NCBI GenBank assembly: GCA_023459275.1
Contig: JAEWVC010000105.1
Location: 36,489-100,488 of the forward strand
DNA: 64,000 nucleotides
Reading direction: 5' to 3'
From: Bacillota bacterium
GTDB taxonomy: Bacteria; Bacillota; Clostridia; Christensenellales; Aristaeellaceae
Positions 1-8,034 of this stretch are shown one piece after another. Within the stretch, counting starts at the first letter, position 1. Each line of letters begins with the position of its first letter. The notes beneath the pieces are model-generated. The model ran no database searches, was not told where the DNA came from, and saw nothing but the letters and a program-made list of their open reading frames with translations. Position numbers and translations under genes: made by a program.

Positions 1-1799
1 TTCATGCGCAGGTCGTGGCTTAGCTGGCGCTTGCGCATGCGCAGGGACTTGGGTGTAATCTCCAAAAGCTCATCATCGTCAATAAACTCCAGGCATTCTT
101 CCAGCGTGAGGGGATGCACGGAGATCAGGCGCAGACTTTCCTCGGCGGAGGCGGCGTTTCTTGTGTTGGTCACGTGTTTTTTCTTGCAGACGTTCACCAC
201 CAGGTCGCCGGGCCGCGCGTTCTGGCCGCAGATCATTCCGGCGTACACGGGAACGCCGGAACCGATGAAAAGCGTGCCCCGGTCCTGGGTGTAGAACAGG
301 CCGTAGGAGGTGGACTCGCCGGTTTCAAAGCACACCAGCGCGCCCACGTTCCTATGGGGGATGTCCCCCTTCAGCGGCTCGTAACCGTCAAACACCGCAG
401 ACATGATGCCCTCACCCCGGGTATCCGTAAGAAACTCGGAGCGGTAGCCGAACAGCCCCCGGGAGGGGACCACAAATTCCAGCCGCACCCGGTCGCCGCC
501 GCCCATGGAAGCCAGCACGCCCCGGCGGCGGCCGATCTTTTCGATCACCGCCCCGGCGTAGGCCTGGGGCACATCGGCCACCATCCGCTCCATGGGCTCG
601 CAGGTTTCTCCATCTACTTCCCTGTACAAAACTTCGGGTTTTGATACCTGGAACTCGTACCCCTGGCGGCGCATGGTTTCGATCAATATGGACAGGTGCA
701 GTTCGCCCCGCCCGCACACCTCAAAGGTATCGGGGCTTTCGGTGTCCGTGACCCGGAGGGACACATCCGTTTGCAGCTCCTTGTACAGCCTGGCCCGCAG
801 GTGGCGGCTGGTGACATACTGCCCCTCCCTGCCGGCAAAGGGGCTGTCGTTGACGGAGAAGCTCATCTTCACCGTGGGCTCGCTGATGCGCACAAAGGGC
901 AGCGCTTCCACCAGAGCGGGATCGCACACCGTATCGCCGATAGATAAGTCCTCCATACCGGTGAGCGCAATGATGTCGCCCATGGTCACTTCCTGGGCCG
1001 GCAGGCGCCTCAATCCGTCATAGCGGAATAAACCGCTTAACCGCCAGGGCTGGCTGACAACGCCGGTTTCCGCATTGGTGTGCACCACGGTCATGCCTTC
1101 CTTGAGGGTGCCCCGCTGGATGCGCCCCACGCCGATGCGGCCCACATATTCGTTGTAGTCAATGGTGGAAATCAGCACCTGGGCGGGGCCGTCCAGGTCG
1201 CCTACAGGAGCGGGGATGAACTGCAAAATGGCGTCAAAGAGGGGCTTCAGGTTTTCGCCCGGCTGGTCCATATCAAGGGTGGCGGTGCCCTTGCGGGCGG
1301 ACACGTACAGGATGGGGTGCTCCAGGGTGCTCTCGTCGGCGTTCAGGTCAATCAGAAGGTCCAGGATCTCCCCCACCACTTCCTCGCAGCGGGCGTCGGG
1401 CCTGTCCACCTTGTTGATAACGATCAGTACCTTCAGCTGCAGTTCCAGCGCCTTGCGCAAGACGAACCGCGTCTGGGGCATGGGCCCCTCGAAGCTGTCG
1501 ATCAAAAGCAGCACGCCGTCCACCATCTTCAAAACGCGCTCCACCTCGCCGGAAAAATCGGCGTGGCCGGGGGTGTCCACAATGTTGATGCGGGTGTCGC
1601 CGTAGTGCACGGCGGTGTTTTTGCTTAATATGGTGATGCCGCGCTCCCGCTCCAGGTCGTTGGAGTCCATCACCCGCTCCACCACCTGCTGGTTTTCGCG
1701 GTATACGCCGCCCTGCTTGAGCATCTGGTCCACCAAGGTGGTCTTGCCGTGGTCCACGTGGGCGATAATGGCGATATTCCGAATATCTTCCCGGGTCAT
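1..1799 (-). CDS. typA: Ribosome-associated GTPase TypA/BipA (3' end cut by window edge)
   Basis: Translational GTPase of the EF-G superfamily that binds the 70S ribosome and assists assembly and stress adaptation. The translation shows the P-loop AHVDHGKT (residues 13-20), then DTPGHADF and NKVDRPDAR, followed by the EF-G-like domains II, III, V and the basic TypA C-terminus. The start is the ATG at 1799, preceded by AAGGAAA. About 599 codons lie inside the window and the family is usually 605-615 residues, so only the last few codons are missing. It follows prfC in the same direction; the gap between them is filled by a structured repeat element. Identity is secure. Confidence 0.97.
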   Translation of the reverse strand, partial: MTREDIRNIAIIAHVDHGKTTLVDQMLKQGGVYRENQQVVERVMDSNDLERERGITILSKNTAVHYGDTRINIVDTPGHADFSGEVERVLKMVDGVLLLIDSFEGPMPQTRFVLRKALELQLKVLIVINKVDRPDARCEEVVGEILDLLIDLNADESTLEHPILYVSARKGTATLDMDQPGENLKPLFDAILQFIPAPVGDLDGPAQVLISTIDYNEYVGRIGVGRIQRGTLKEGMTVVHTNAETGVVSQPWRLSGLFRYDGLRRLPAQEVTMGDIIALTGMEDLSIGDTVCDPALVEALPFVRISEPTVKMSFSVNDSPFAGREGQYVTSRHLRARLYKELQTDVSLRVTDTESPDTFEVCGRGELHLSILIETMRRQGYEFQVSKPEVLYREVDGETCEPMERMVADVPQAYAGAVIEKIGRRRGVLASMGGGDRVRLEFVVPSRGLFGYRSEFLTDTRGEGIMSAVFDGYEPLKGDIPHRNVGALVCFETGESTSYGLFYTQDRGTLFIGSGVPVYAGMICGQNARPGDLVVNVCKKKHVTNTRNAASAEESLRLISVHPLTLEECLEFIDDDELLEITPKSLRMRKRQLSHDLRM

Positions 1800-1817
1800 A
1801 TATTTGATTTCCTTTCT

Positions 1818-1978
1818 TATACTATCGTAAAATATTATTTCGTCCAACGCGGCGAGGAGTTTTCGATGCAGGACAAGAGGCCGGAGTGAAGCAACGCCGC
1901 GCTACGCTGAACGGAAGGCGGCACAGTCCTGCATGAAAAGAACCGCCGCAACGACGAAATAATGTTTGGAAATAGTAT
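1818..1978. repeat. Long-hairpin intergenic element, copy 1
   Basis: Imperfect inverted repeat that fills the prfC-typA gap. Outer arms pair ATACTAT (about 1819) with ATAGTAT (about 1971) and ATTATTTCGTC (1834-1844) with GACGAAATAAT (1953-1963). Inner arms pair ATGCAGGAC with GTCCTGCAT. The loop holds a segment containing GAACGGAAGGCGGCA. A diverged copy lies at 15812-15948 between aroE and aroQ, with the same loop motif and different but still complementary outer stems. It could be a mobile palindromic unit or a structured RNA; no transposase is nearby. Confidence 0.7.
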
Positions 1979-3606
1979 TATTGGACCGCGTGCCGTGACG
2001 CTGTCTCCGCAAGCGTTAGCCCCGGATTGTTCTCCGTGGCCAGGCGGATGCTCCACTCGTTCTCAAACAGCAGCACATCCCGCTCCTGGCTGTCCCTGGC
2101 CCGGCCGCTGGAGGAGGTGAGCTTCAATTCCTCCACGGGCTTCGGGGTTTTTGTCACCCACCGCACAAAGCGGAAGGGCAGGGTATCCATCAATATTTCC
2201 GCGCCGTACTCGCCTTTTAACCGGTAAGCCAGCACATCGAACTGCAGCACGCCCACCACGCCCACCAGGAATTCCTCCCGGCCCGTTTCCGTGCGCAGGA
2301 AGGTCTGGATGGCCCCCTCCTGGCTTAATTGGGTGATGCCCTTCACAAACTGCTTGCGCTTCATGCTGTCCAGGGGGCGCACCCGGGCAAAATGCTCCGG
2401 GGCAAAGACGGGGATGTCCTCGTAGTGCAGCTTGCGGCCGATGGCCAGGGTATCCCCCAGGCCGAATATTCCCGGGTCGAACAGGCCGATGATATCCCCG
2501 GCCCAGGCTTCCTCCACCGCTTCCCGTTCGTCAGCCATGAACTGCTGGGGCTGCTTCAATTGGATATCCTTGTCGGTGCCGCTGTGCCACACCGTCATGC
2601 CCTTTTCAAAGGCGCCGCTCACCACCCGCAAAAACGCCAGCCGGTCCCGGTGGGCGGGGTTCATGTTTGCCTGGATCTTGAAGATGAAGCCGGAAAATAG
2701 CGGGTCCTCCGGCTCGATCTCCCCCTGGTCGCTCTTTCTGGATAGGGGCGGGGGCGTGTACTGCAGGAATCGCTTCAAAAACGGTTCCACGCCGAAGTTG
2801 GTGATGGCCGAACCGAAAAACAGCGGCGTCAGTTTTCCCCGCCGTACCTCCTCCAAATGGAAGGCATCGCCCGCCACGTCCAGCAGTTCGATCTCGTCTT
2901 TCAGCCGCGAGATGTAATGCCCCTGCAAAATATGCCCAAGGGCCGGATCGGAAAGCGGGATTTCCGTCTTTTCCACCTTTTTTTTGCCATGGTCGCCGCC
3001 GGTGTACAGGTCGATGATCTTGCTGTCCCTATGGTACACGCCCTGAAAGTCGCCGTCCACGCCGATAGGCCAGTTCACCGGGTAGGAACGGATGCCCAGC
3101 ACCGTTTCGATTTCCTCCATCAGCGCAAAGGGGTCCTTGGCGGCCCTGTCCATCTTGTTGACAAAGGTAAAGATGGGAATGTTGCGGAGGCGGCATACCT
3201 TGAACAGCTTGATGGTCTGCTCCTCCACGCCTTTGGCCGCGTCGATGAGCATCACCGCCGCGTCGGCCGCCACCAGCACCCGGTAAGTGTCCTCGCTAAA
3301 ATCCTGGTGGCCCGGGGTATCCAATATGTTGATGCGGAAGCCGTCAAACTCAAACTGCATGGCGCTGGAAGTAACGGAAATGCCGCGCTGCTTCTCAATC
3401 TCCATCCAGTCGGAAGTGGCGTGGCGCTCCGCTTTGCGCGCCTTCACGCTGCCCGCCTGGCGGATGGCGCCGCCGTAGAGCAAAAGCTTTTCCGTGAGCG
3501 TGGTCTTGCCCGCGTCCGGATGGCTGATAATGGCAAAAGTACGGCGCTTGCTCACCTGTTCGTGCAGCGCCGCCTGAAACTCCGCGGTTCCCGGGTCAAA
3601 GAGCAT
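1978..3606 (-). CDS. prfC: Peptide chain release factor 3 (RF3)
   Basis: GTPase that recycles RF1/RF2 from the ribosome after termination. The sequence shows the P-loop SHPDAGKT near the N-terminus, the RF3-specific segment KARKAERHATSDWM, DTPGHQDF and FVNKMDR, then domains II and III typical of RF3. The ATG at 3606 is chosen because GGGAGGA lies 6 nt upstream; a longer frame back to 3639 lacks a ribosome site. The product is 542 residues, close to the usual 525-535. It has its own promoter and probably shares transcripts with typA downstream. Confidence 0.97.
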   Translation of the reverse strand: MLFDPGTAEFQAALHEQVSKRRTFAIISHPDAGKTTLTEKLLLYGGAIRQAGSVKARKAERHATSDWMEIEKQRGISVTSSAMQFEFDGFRINILDTPGHQDFSEDTYRVLVAADAAVMLIDAAKGVEEQTIKLFKVCRLRNIPIFTFVNKMDRAAKDPFALMEEIETVLGIRSYPVNWPIGVDGDFQGVYHRDSKIIDLYTGGDHGKKKVEKTEIPLSDPALGHILQGHYISRLKDEIELLDVAGDAFHLEEVRRGKLTPLFFGSAITNFGVEPFLKRFLQYTPPPLSRKSDQGEIEPEDPLFSGFIFKIQANMNPAHRDRLAFLRVVSGAFEKGMTVWHSGTDKDIQLKQPQQFMADEREAVEEAWAGDIIGLFDPGIFGLGDTLAIGRKLHYEDIPVFAPEHFARVRPLDSMKRKQFVKGITQLSQEGAIQTFLRTETGREEFLVGVVGVLQFDVLAYRLKGEYGAEILMDTLPFRFVRWVTKTPKPVEELKLTSSSGRARDSQERDVLLFENEWSIRLATENNPGLTLAETASRHAVQ

Positions 3607-3645
3607 GCTTGTTCCTCCCAGCGGTAGTATGGAAGCCAATTTGTT

Positions 3646-3675
3646 ATTTTACTATAGGAGGGAAAGGGATGTCAA
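3646..3675 (-). promoter_or_regulatory. Sigma-A-type promoter for prfC
   Basis: On the minus strand TTGACA (3675-3670) and TAAAAT (3651-3646) are separated by 18 nt, 40 nt upstream of the prfC ATG. Confidence 0.65.
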
Positions 3676-3699
3676 TCGGAGAAAGTCTCCGAAAACGGC

Positions 3700-3733
3700 G
3701 GGAAGGGAGCTTTTTGTAAAAATCCCCCTTCCC
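3700..3733. repeat. GC palindrome repeat (family P), diverged copy
   Basis: GGGAAGGGAGCTTTTT (3700-3715) pairs with AAAAATCCCCCTTCCC (3718-3733). It is one of five copies of a palindrome of the type GGGGAGGGGCTTTTT..AAAAAGCCCCTCCCC, usually followed by CCCCACC.GAAAAACTT. Here the tail-like segment CCCGAAAAACTT lies about 115 bp away (near 3851), so the copy looks split by an insertion. The prfC-argS spacer (3607-3992) holds otherwise only the two divergent promoters. Confidence 0.6.
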
Positions 3734-3922
3734 ATTCCATCTGGCTCAATCGTCGCCGTGGTCACTGCCGTTCCCCCGGCTTGTTTCGCCAGCCTCCTCC
3801 ACCCCGTCCTTCTCCGCCACAGGCGGGGGCGGGGCTGCGGAGCCCATCCCCGAAAAACTTGATAAGCGAATCTTCCGCCAGATATTTTTGTGAAGGTGCC
3901 CTGTGCCTTTGTTTCTCCCCCG

Positions 3923-3951
3923 TTGCGCCGTAGCCTGCACTATGGTAAGAT
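3923..3951 (+). promoter_or_regulatory. Likely argS promoter
   Basis: TTGCGC (3923-3928) and TAAGAT (3946-3951) with a 17-nt spacer, 41 nt before the argS start. The match to sigma-A is moderate. Confidence 0.45.
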
Positions 3952-3992
3952 AAACAGAATCCAATTACCAAGCGCCCGAAGGAGTGGGGACC

Positions 3993-5711
3993 ATGGACAT
4001 GAAATCCCGCATTGCGGCATTGATTGAAGACGGCATGAAGGCCGCCTGGCCCGGCATCGCCAGCCTGCCCGGACAGGAGGAAATCGCCGGATTTTTGGAA
4101 ATTCCACCATCCAGGGAAATGGGCGATTATGCCTTTCCCTGCTTCCGCCTGGCCAAAGCGCTGCGGGCGGCGCCACCCATGATCGCCGCAAAGCTTCAAA
4201 GCACCATCGACGCGCCGCAGGTTGCCCGGCTGAACTGCGCGGGCGGCTACCTGAACTTTTATTTGAACCGGGCGAACTTTGCCAAGGAAACGCTGCAGGC
4301 TGTCCTCGCCGCCGGGGAAGCGTGGGGCGCTTCCAACGAAGGCGCGGGCAAAACGGTGTGCCTGGACTATTCCTCCATCAATATCGCCAAGCGGTTCCAT
4401 ATCGGCCACTTGAGCACCACCATGATCGGCCACAGCCTGAAGCGCATCTTCGATTTTCTGGGCTATAAGACCGTGGGGATCAACCATCTGGGGGATTGGG
4501 GAACGCAGTTTGGCAAGATGCTCTCCGCCTATAAGCGCTGGGGCACGGAAAAAGGCGTAGAGGAGGGCGGCGTGCAGGCGCTGGTGGACCTGTACGTGCG
4601 CTTCCATGAGGAGGCGGAAAAGGACCCGGCATTGGAGGACGAGGGCCGGGCCTGGTTCAAGAAAATTGAGGACGGCGACGGGGAAGCGCTGCGCATTTTC
4701 AACTGGTTCAAGGACATGACGCTTAAGGACACAAAAAAGGTATACGACCTGCTGGGCGTATCCTTTGATTACTATACCGGCGAGAGCTTTTACAACGACA
4801 AGATGGACCGGGTGGTCCGGGAGCTGAAAGAGGACGGCCTGCTCACCATAAGCGACGGCGCGTCCATCGTGGATCTGGAAGCGTACAAGATGCCCCCCTG
4901 CCTGATCCTGAAACGTGACGGGGCCACGCTCTATGCCACAAGGGATATCGCGGCGGCGCTGTACCGGTATGACACCTTCCATTTTGATAAATGCCTGTAT
5001 GTGGTGGCCTACCAGCAGGACCTGCATTTCCGCCAATGGATCAAGGTGGTGGAACTGATGGGCTATCCCTTTGCCAAAGACCTGATCCACGTGCCTTTCG
5101 GCATGATTTCCTACGAAGGGCAAACCTTATCCACCCGCAAGGGGCACATCGTCTACCTGGAGGAATTGCTGGAAAAGGCCCGGGAGAAGGCGCTGGCCAT
5201 CATTGAGGAAAAGAGCCCGAACCTAATCAACAAGGATGAGGTGGCCCGGCAGGTGGGCATCGGCGCGGTGATCTATGCCGACCTGCAAAACAACCGCATC
5301 AAGGATATCGACTTCTGGTGGGACCGCGCGCTGAACTTTGACGGGGAGACCGGGCCTTATGTGCAGTATACCCATGCCCGGTGCTGCTCCCTTTTACGGA
5401 AGGCGGAGGAGGCCAACCTGCCGGAGCCGGACTACGAGGCCCTTACCGACGACGAGGCCCAGGAGATTCTGCGCCAATTGTCCCGGTTCCCGGAAACGGT
5501 GGCGGAGGCCGCCCTGCGCTATGAGCCCTCCATCCTCACAAGGGCGGTTACGGACCTTTGCCAGGCGTACAATAAGTTCTATTACGAGCACCGCATCCTG
5601 GATGAGGGGGACGGCCTGGCCGCCGCCCGGGTAAAGCTCACCCAAGCCGTAAAGAGCGTGGTAAAACGCGGATTGTACCTGATCGGCATGGAGGCGCCGG
5701 AACGGATGTAA
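3993..5711 (+). CDS. argS: Arginyl-tRNA synthetase
   Basis: Class I aminoacyl-tRNA synthetase charging tRNA-Arg. The N-terminal Add1-like domain is followed by the HIGH box as FHIGHLSTT. The KMSKS position reads LSTRKGH, as in many bacterial ArgRS, and the alpha-helical anticodon-binding domain ends in YLIGMEAPERM. The ATG at 3993 sits 8 nt after GAAGGAG; a GTG at 3984 overlaps that ribosome site and is less likely. The product is 572 residues, within the family range. It is monocistronic and converges on the MerR gene. Confidence 0.97.
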   Translation: MDMKSRIAALIEDGMKAAWPGIASLPGQEEIAGFLEIPPSREMGDYAFPCFRLAKALRAAPPMIAAKLQSTIDAPQVARLNCAGGYLNFYLNRANFAKETLQAVLAAGEAWGASNEGAGKTVCLDYSSINIAKRFHIGHLSTTMIGHSLKRIFDFLGYKTVGINHLGDWGTQFGKMLSAYKRWGTEKGVEEGGVQALVDLYVRFHEEAEKDPALEDEGRAWFKKIEDGDGEALRIFNWFKDMTLKDTKKVYDLLGVSFDYYTGESFYNDKMDRVVRELKEDGLLTISDGASIVDLEAYKMPPCLILKRDGATLYATRDIAAALYRYDTFHFDKCLYVVAYQQDLHFRQWIKVVELMGYPFAKDLIHVPFGMISYEGQTLSTRKGHIVYLEELLEKAREKALAIIEEKSPNLINKDEVARQVGIGAVIYADLQNNRIKDIDFWWDRALNFDGETGPYVQYTHARCCSLLRKAEEANLPEPDYEALTDDEAQEILRQLSRFPETVAEAALRYEPSILTRAVTDLCQAYNKFYYEHRILDEGDGLAAARVKLTQAVKSVVKRGLYLIGMEAPERM

Positions 5712-5756
5712 TCTCCGCCTTCCTTTTCGCCACACCGGAGCTGCGGATTTTTAAAA

Positions 5757-5786
5757 GGAGAGGGGCTTTCTTACGCCCCTCCCTTT
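5757..5786. terminator. Bidirectional intrinsic terminator between argS and the MerR gene
   Basis: GGAGAGGGGC pairs with GCCCCTCC around a short loop. It is flanked by CCTTTCC on the plus strand and by CCTTTTAAAAA on the minus strand, so it can serve both convergent genes. Confidence 0.65.
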
Positions 5787-5789
5787 CCA

Positions 5790-6554
5790 TTAATCTTCTG
5801 TTTGCGCCTTTACCGCGTCCCGCAAGAATGCGGCGCAGCCCGTAACGTCCGCGTCATAATAGGCGGTGAAGCGCCCGTCATCCACGTACATCTGCGCAAG
5901 GCCCAGGTGCGCTTCCTTCGTATACCGGCCGCCCCAGGTGTAGGACAGCCACTCCCTGTGCATTTGGAAAAGCTCCTGTCCTTCCGGGCCGGCGGGATCG
6001 GCTTTTTCCAATACGGCCTTTTGCAGGCCGGCAAGGATCTCATCCGCCAGTTTCTGCATGGCGTCATATTCTTCCTTGGACAAGTTCATCATCCGGGCGT
6101 TGCTTTCATCCACCTGCTTGTCCCCGTATTTTTGCCTGGCCTCGGCGCCATACTTCTTTTCGTTTTCCTGTACCATATCCTTTTTGAAGGCTTCGAATTT
6201 TTCCTTGTCGCTCATAATGATCCTTCCTTTCTCGTGGAGGATGGTTTTTTGTACGCTTTCCATCAGGCGGTTCAGCCTGTCGCGCCTTTTGGTAAGTTCC
6301 GCAAGATGGCCGTTCAGCGCCGCAAGCCGGTCAAAGGACGGCGCCGTGAGAAGGGCTTTGATGTCCGAGAGCGGCATGCCCAGCTCCCGGTAGTACAGGA
6401 TCTGCAAAAGCGCGTCCGCCTCCTTCTCCCCGTACAGCCGGTATCCCGATTCCGTGACTTTGAAGGGCTTCAAAAGCCCGATCTCATCGTAATACCGAAG
6501 CGTCCGGGGGCTGATCCCGGCCAATTTCCCCAGTTTCAATACCGTGTATTCCAT
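5790..6554 (-). CDS. MerR-family regulator with TipAS ligand-binding domain
   Basis: 254-residue transcription factor. Residues 1-70 form a MerR winged helix (LAGISPRTLRYYDEIGLLKP). A coiled coil around residues 75-110 forms the dimer linker, and the C-terminal half matches the TipAS fold (KYGDKQVDES, EEYDAMQK, GGRYTKEAHLGLAQMYVDD). TipAS-type regulators bind bulky peptide or thiopeptide antibiotics and activate efflux or sequestration genes. No exporter is adjacent, so its target could be its own gene or a distant one. Start is ATG at 6554. The family call is firm; the ligand is unknown. Confidence 0.9.
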   Translation of the reverse strand: MEYTVLKLGKLAGISPRTLRYYDEIGLLKPFKVTESGYRLYGEKEADALLQILYYRELGMPLSDIKALLTAPSFDRLAALNGHLAELTKRRDRLNRLMESVQKTILHEKGRIIMSDKEKFEAFKKDMVQENEKKYGAEARQKYGDKQVDESNARMMNLSKEEYDAMQKLADEILAGLQKAVLEKADPAGPEGQELFQMHREWLSYTWGGRYTKEAHLGLAQMYVDDGRFTAYYDADVTGCAAFLRDAVKAQTED

Positions 6555-6646
6555 CCTGCGTCCCTCCAGGCACCCTTAGGATAAACCTTTACGCAACGGC
6601 AATGTCAAGCGCTTTTTGAAAAAACTTTTTTGGTGCTGCTTTCTTC

Positions 6647-6675
6647 TTGTCTTTCCCCTTTCCCTGTAGTATAAT
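6647..6675 (+). promoter_or_regulatory. dinB promoter
   Basis: TTGTCT (6647-6652), 17-nt spacer, then a consensus TATAAT (6670-6675), 32 nt upstream of the dinB ATG. Confidence 0.75.
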
Positions 6676-6676
6676 A

Positions 6677-6690
6677 CAAACACACGTTCT
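6677..6690 (+). promoter_or_regulatory. LexA (SOS) box of dinB
   Basis: CAAACACACGTTCT matches 11 of 13 defined positions of the Bacillota LexA consensus CGAACRNRYGTTYC. It begins one base after the -10 hexamer, so a bound repressor would block initiation. uvrB has the same arrangement. Confidence 0.7.
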
Positions 6691-6707
6691 TGTAATGGGG
6701 GATTGAA

Positions 6708-7913
6708 ATGGACCGGGTCATCCTGCATTGCGATTTGAACAGCTATTTCGCTTCGGTGGAGTGCATCGCACAGCCGGAGCTTAAGCGTGTGCCCATGGCG
6801 GTATGCGGAGACCCGGAAAGCCGCCACGGCATCATATTGGCCAAGAACGAGCTGGCGAAAAAATACGGCGTGCAGACGGCGGAAACCATCTGGCAGGCCA
6901 GGCGCAAATGTCCTAATCTTGTGTTGGTGCCTCCCCGGGGGGATTATGAGGGGTACAGCCGGAAGGTGAACGCCATCTATCAGCAGTATTCCGACCAGGT
7001 GGAGGCAAGCTCCATCGACGAATCCTATCTGGATGTCACCGGCAGCCGGCAATTGTTCGGCACGGGGCAGAGGATCGCCGACACGCTTCGCCGCAGGGTG
7101 TGGGAGGAGCTGGAGCTGACTATTTCCGTGGGCGTGTCCTTCAACAAGCTGTTCGCAAAAATGGGTTCGGATTATAAAAAACCCAACGCCACCACCGTGA
7201 TCACCCGGGACAATTTCAAAACCATCCTGCACCCCCTGCCCGTGGAGGCCATGATGTATGTGGGCAAAGCCGCGTCTCAGGTGCTGCGCAAAAACTTTAT
7301 CACCACGGTGGGAGAACTGGCAAACACCCCTGTGGAGCATTTGGCGCGGCTGATGGGCGTGGGCGGGGAAGCCTTGTGGCTTGCGGCCAACGGCCTGGAC
7401 GATAGCCCCGTGCTGCGCCCCCAGGAGGGCGGCCCGGTAAAAAGCGTGGGCAACGGCATCACCTTCCGGAGGGATTTAAGCAGCCTGGAGGATATCAAAG
7501 CCGGGCTTTTGATGCTGTGCGACAGCGTGAGCGAACGGCTGCGCAGCCAGGGCCTGATGGCTGGGTCCGTGGCGCTGCATATCAAGGACCCGGCCCTGAA
7601 AACCATCTCCCGGCAGACCCAGTTGCCCGGCGCCGTGAGGACCGCCAGGGAGCTGTATGAGGCTGCACTGCCGCTTTTGTGCCGTTCCTGGGAGGTGGGC
7701 GCCCCCATCCGCACCCTTACGGTGACTGCCGGCCACCTGTGCCGGCCCGGGGAGGGCGGCTGCCAGGTGAGCCTGTTCCCGGGGGAGGCTGTCCGCCAGG
7801 AAAAACAGGAAAAACTGGAAGATGTGATCGACGGTGTGCGCCGCCGTTTCGGCCGGGAGGCGGTGACCGTGGGCACGGTGATATCCTCCGACATCGTGAA
7901 GGAGCCGCAATAG
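6708..7913 (+). CDS. dinB: DNA polymerase IV (Y family)
   Basis: Error-prone translesion polymerase. The palm begins with ILHCDLNSYFASVE (first catalytic Asp) and has the second acidic motif SSIDESYLDVTGS; NKLFAKMGSDYKKP and the helix-hairpin-helix region VGELANTPVEHLARLMG follow. The little-finger domain lies roughly at residues 230-350. At 401 residues it has the usual length; no clear beta-clamp motif was picked out at the C-terminus. Start is ATG at 6708. The promoter and an overlapping LexA box indicate DNA-damage control. Confidence 0.95.
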   Translation: MDRVILHCDLNSYFASVECIAQPELKRVPMAVCGDPESRHGIILAKNELAKKYGVQTAETIWQARRKCPNLVLVPPRGDYEGYSRKVNAIYQQYSDQVEASSIDESYLDVTGSRQLFGTGQRIADTLRRRVWEELELTISVGVSFNKLFAKMGSDYKKPNATTVITRDNFKTILHPLPVEAMMYVGKAASQVLRKNFITTVGELANTPVEHLARLMGVGGEALWLAANGLDDSPVLRPQEGGPVKSVGNGITFRRDLSSLEDIKAGLLMLCDSVSERLRSQGLMAGSVALHIKDPALKTISRQTQLPGAVRTARELYEAALPLLCRSWEVGAPIRTLTVTAGHLCRPGEGGCQVSLFPGEAVRQEKQEKLEDVIDGVRRRFGREAVTVGTVISSDIVKEPQ

Positions 7914-7951
7914 CAGAAGCCAGGTCCTGTGAATTATTCATTCCTGCATTG

Positions 7952-7981
7952 AAAACGGTGCAGGATTTCTTCAAAAGAAGG
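7952..7981 (+). terminator. Possible dinB terminator
   Basis: TCCTGCA (7952-7958) pairs with TGCAGGA (7969-7975), followed by the short T-rich run TTTCTT. Confidence 0.5.
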
Positions 7982-7995
7982 CGAATAGGATATCG

Positions 7996-8014
7996 TTTTC
8001 GAATGATTCGAAAA
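7996..8014. promoter_or_regulatory. 19-bp perfect palindrome, possible operator
   Basis: TTTTCGAATGATTCGAAAA has two exact 9-bp arms around one base, 20 bp upstream of the secreted-protein gene at 8035. It is AT-rich and has no T-tract, so an operator is more plausible than a terminator. The binding protein is unknown. Confidence 0.4.
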
Positions 8015-8034
8015 AGAAAGGAAATGTCCCGGTT

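Noticed and set aside
3762..5123. 453-codon minus-strand frame over argS
   Set aside because: Opposite to an unmistakable argS; composition typical of a reverse-frame artefact.
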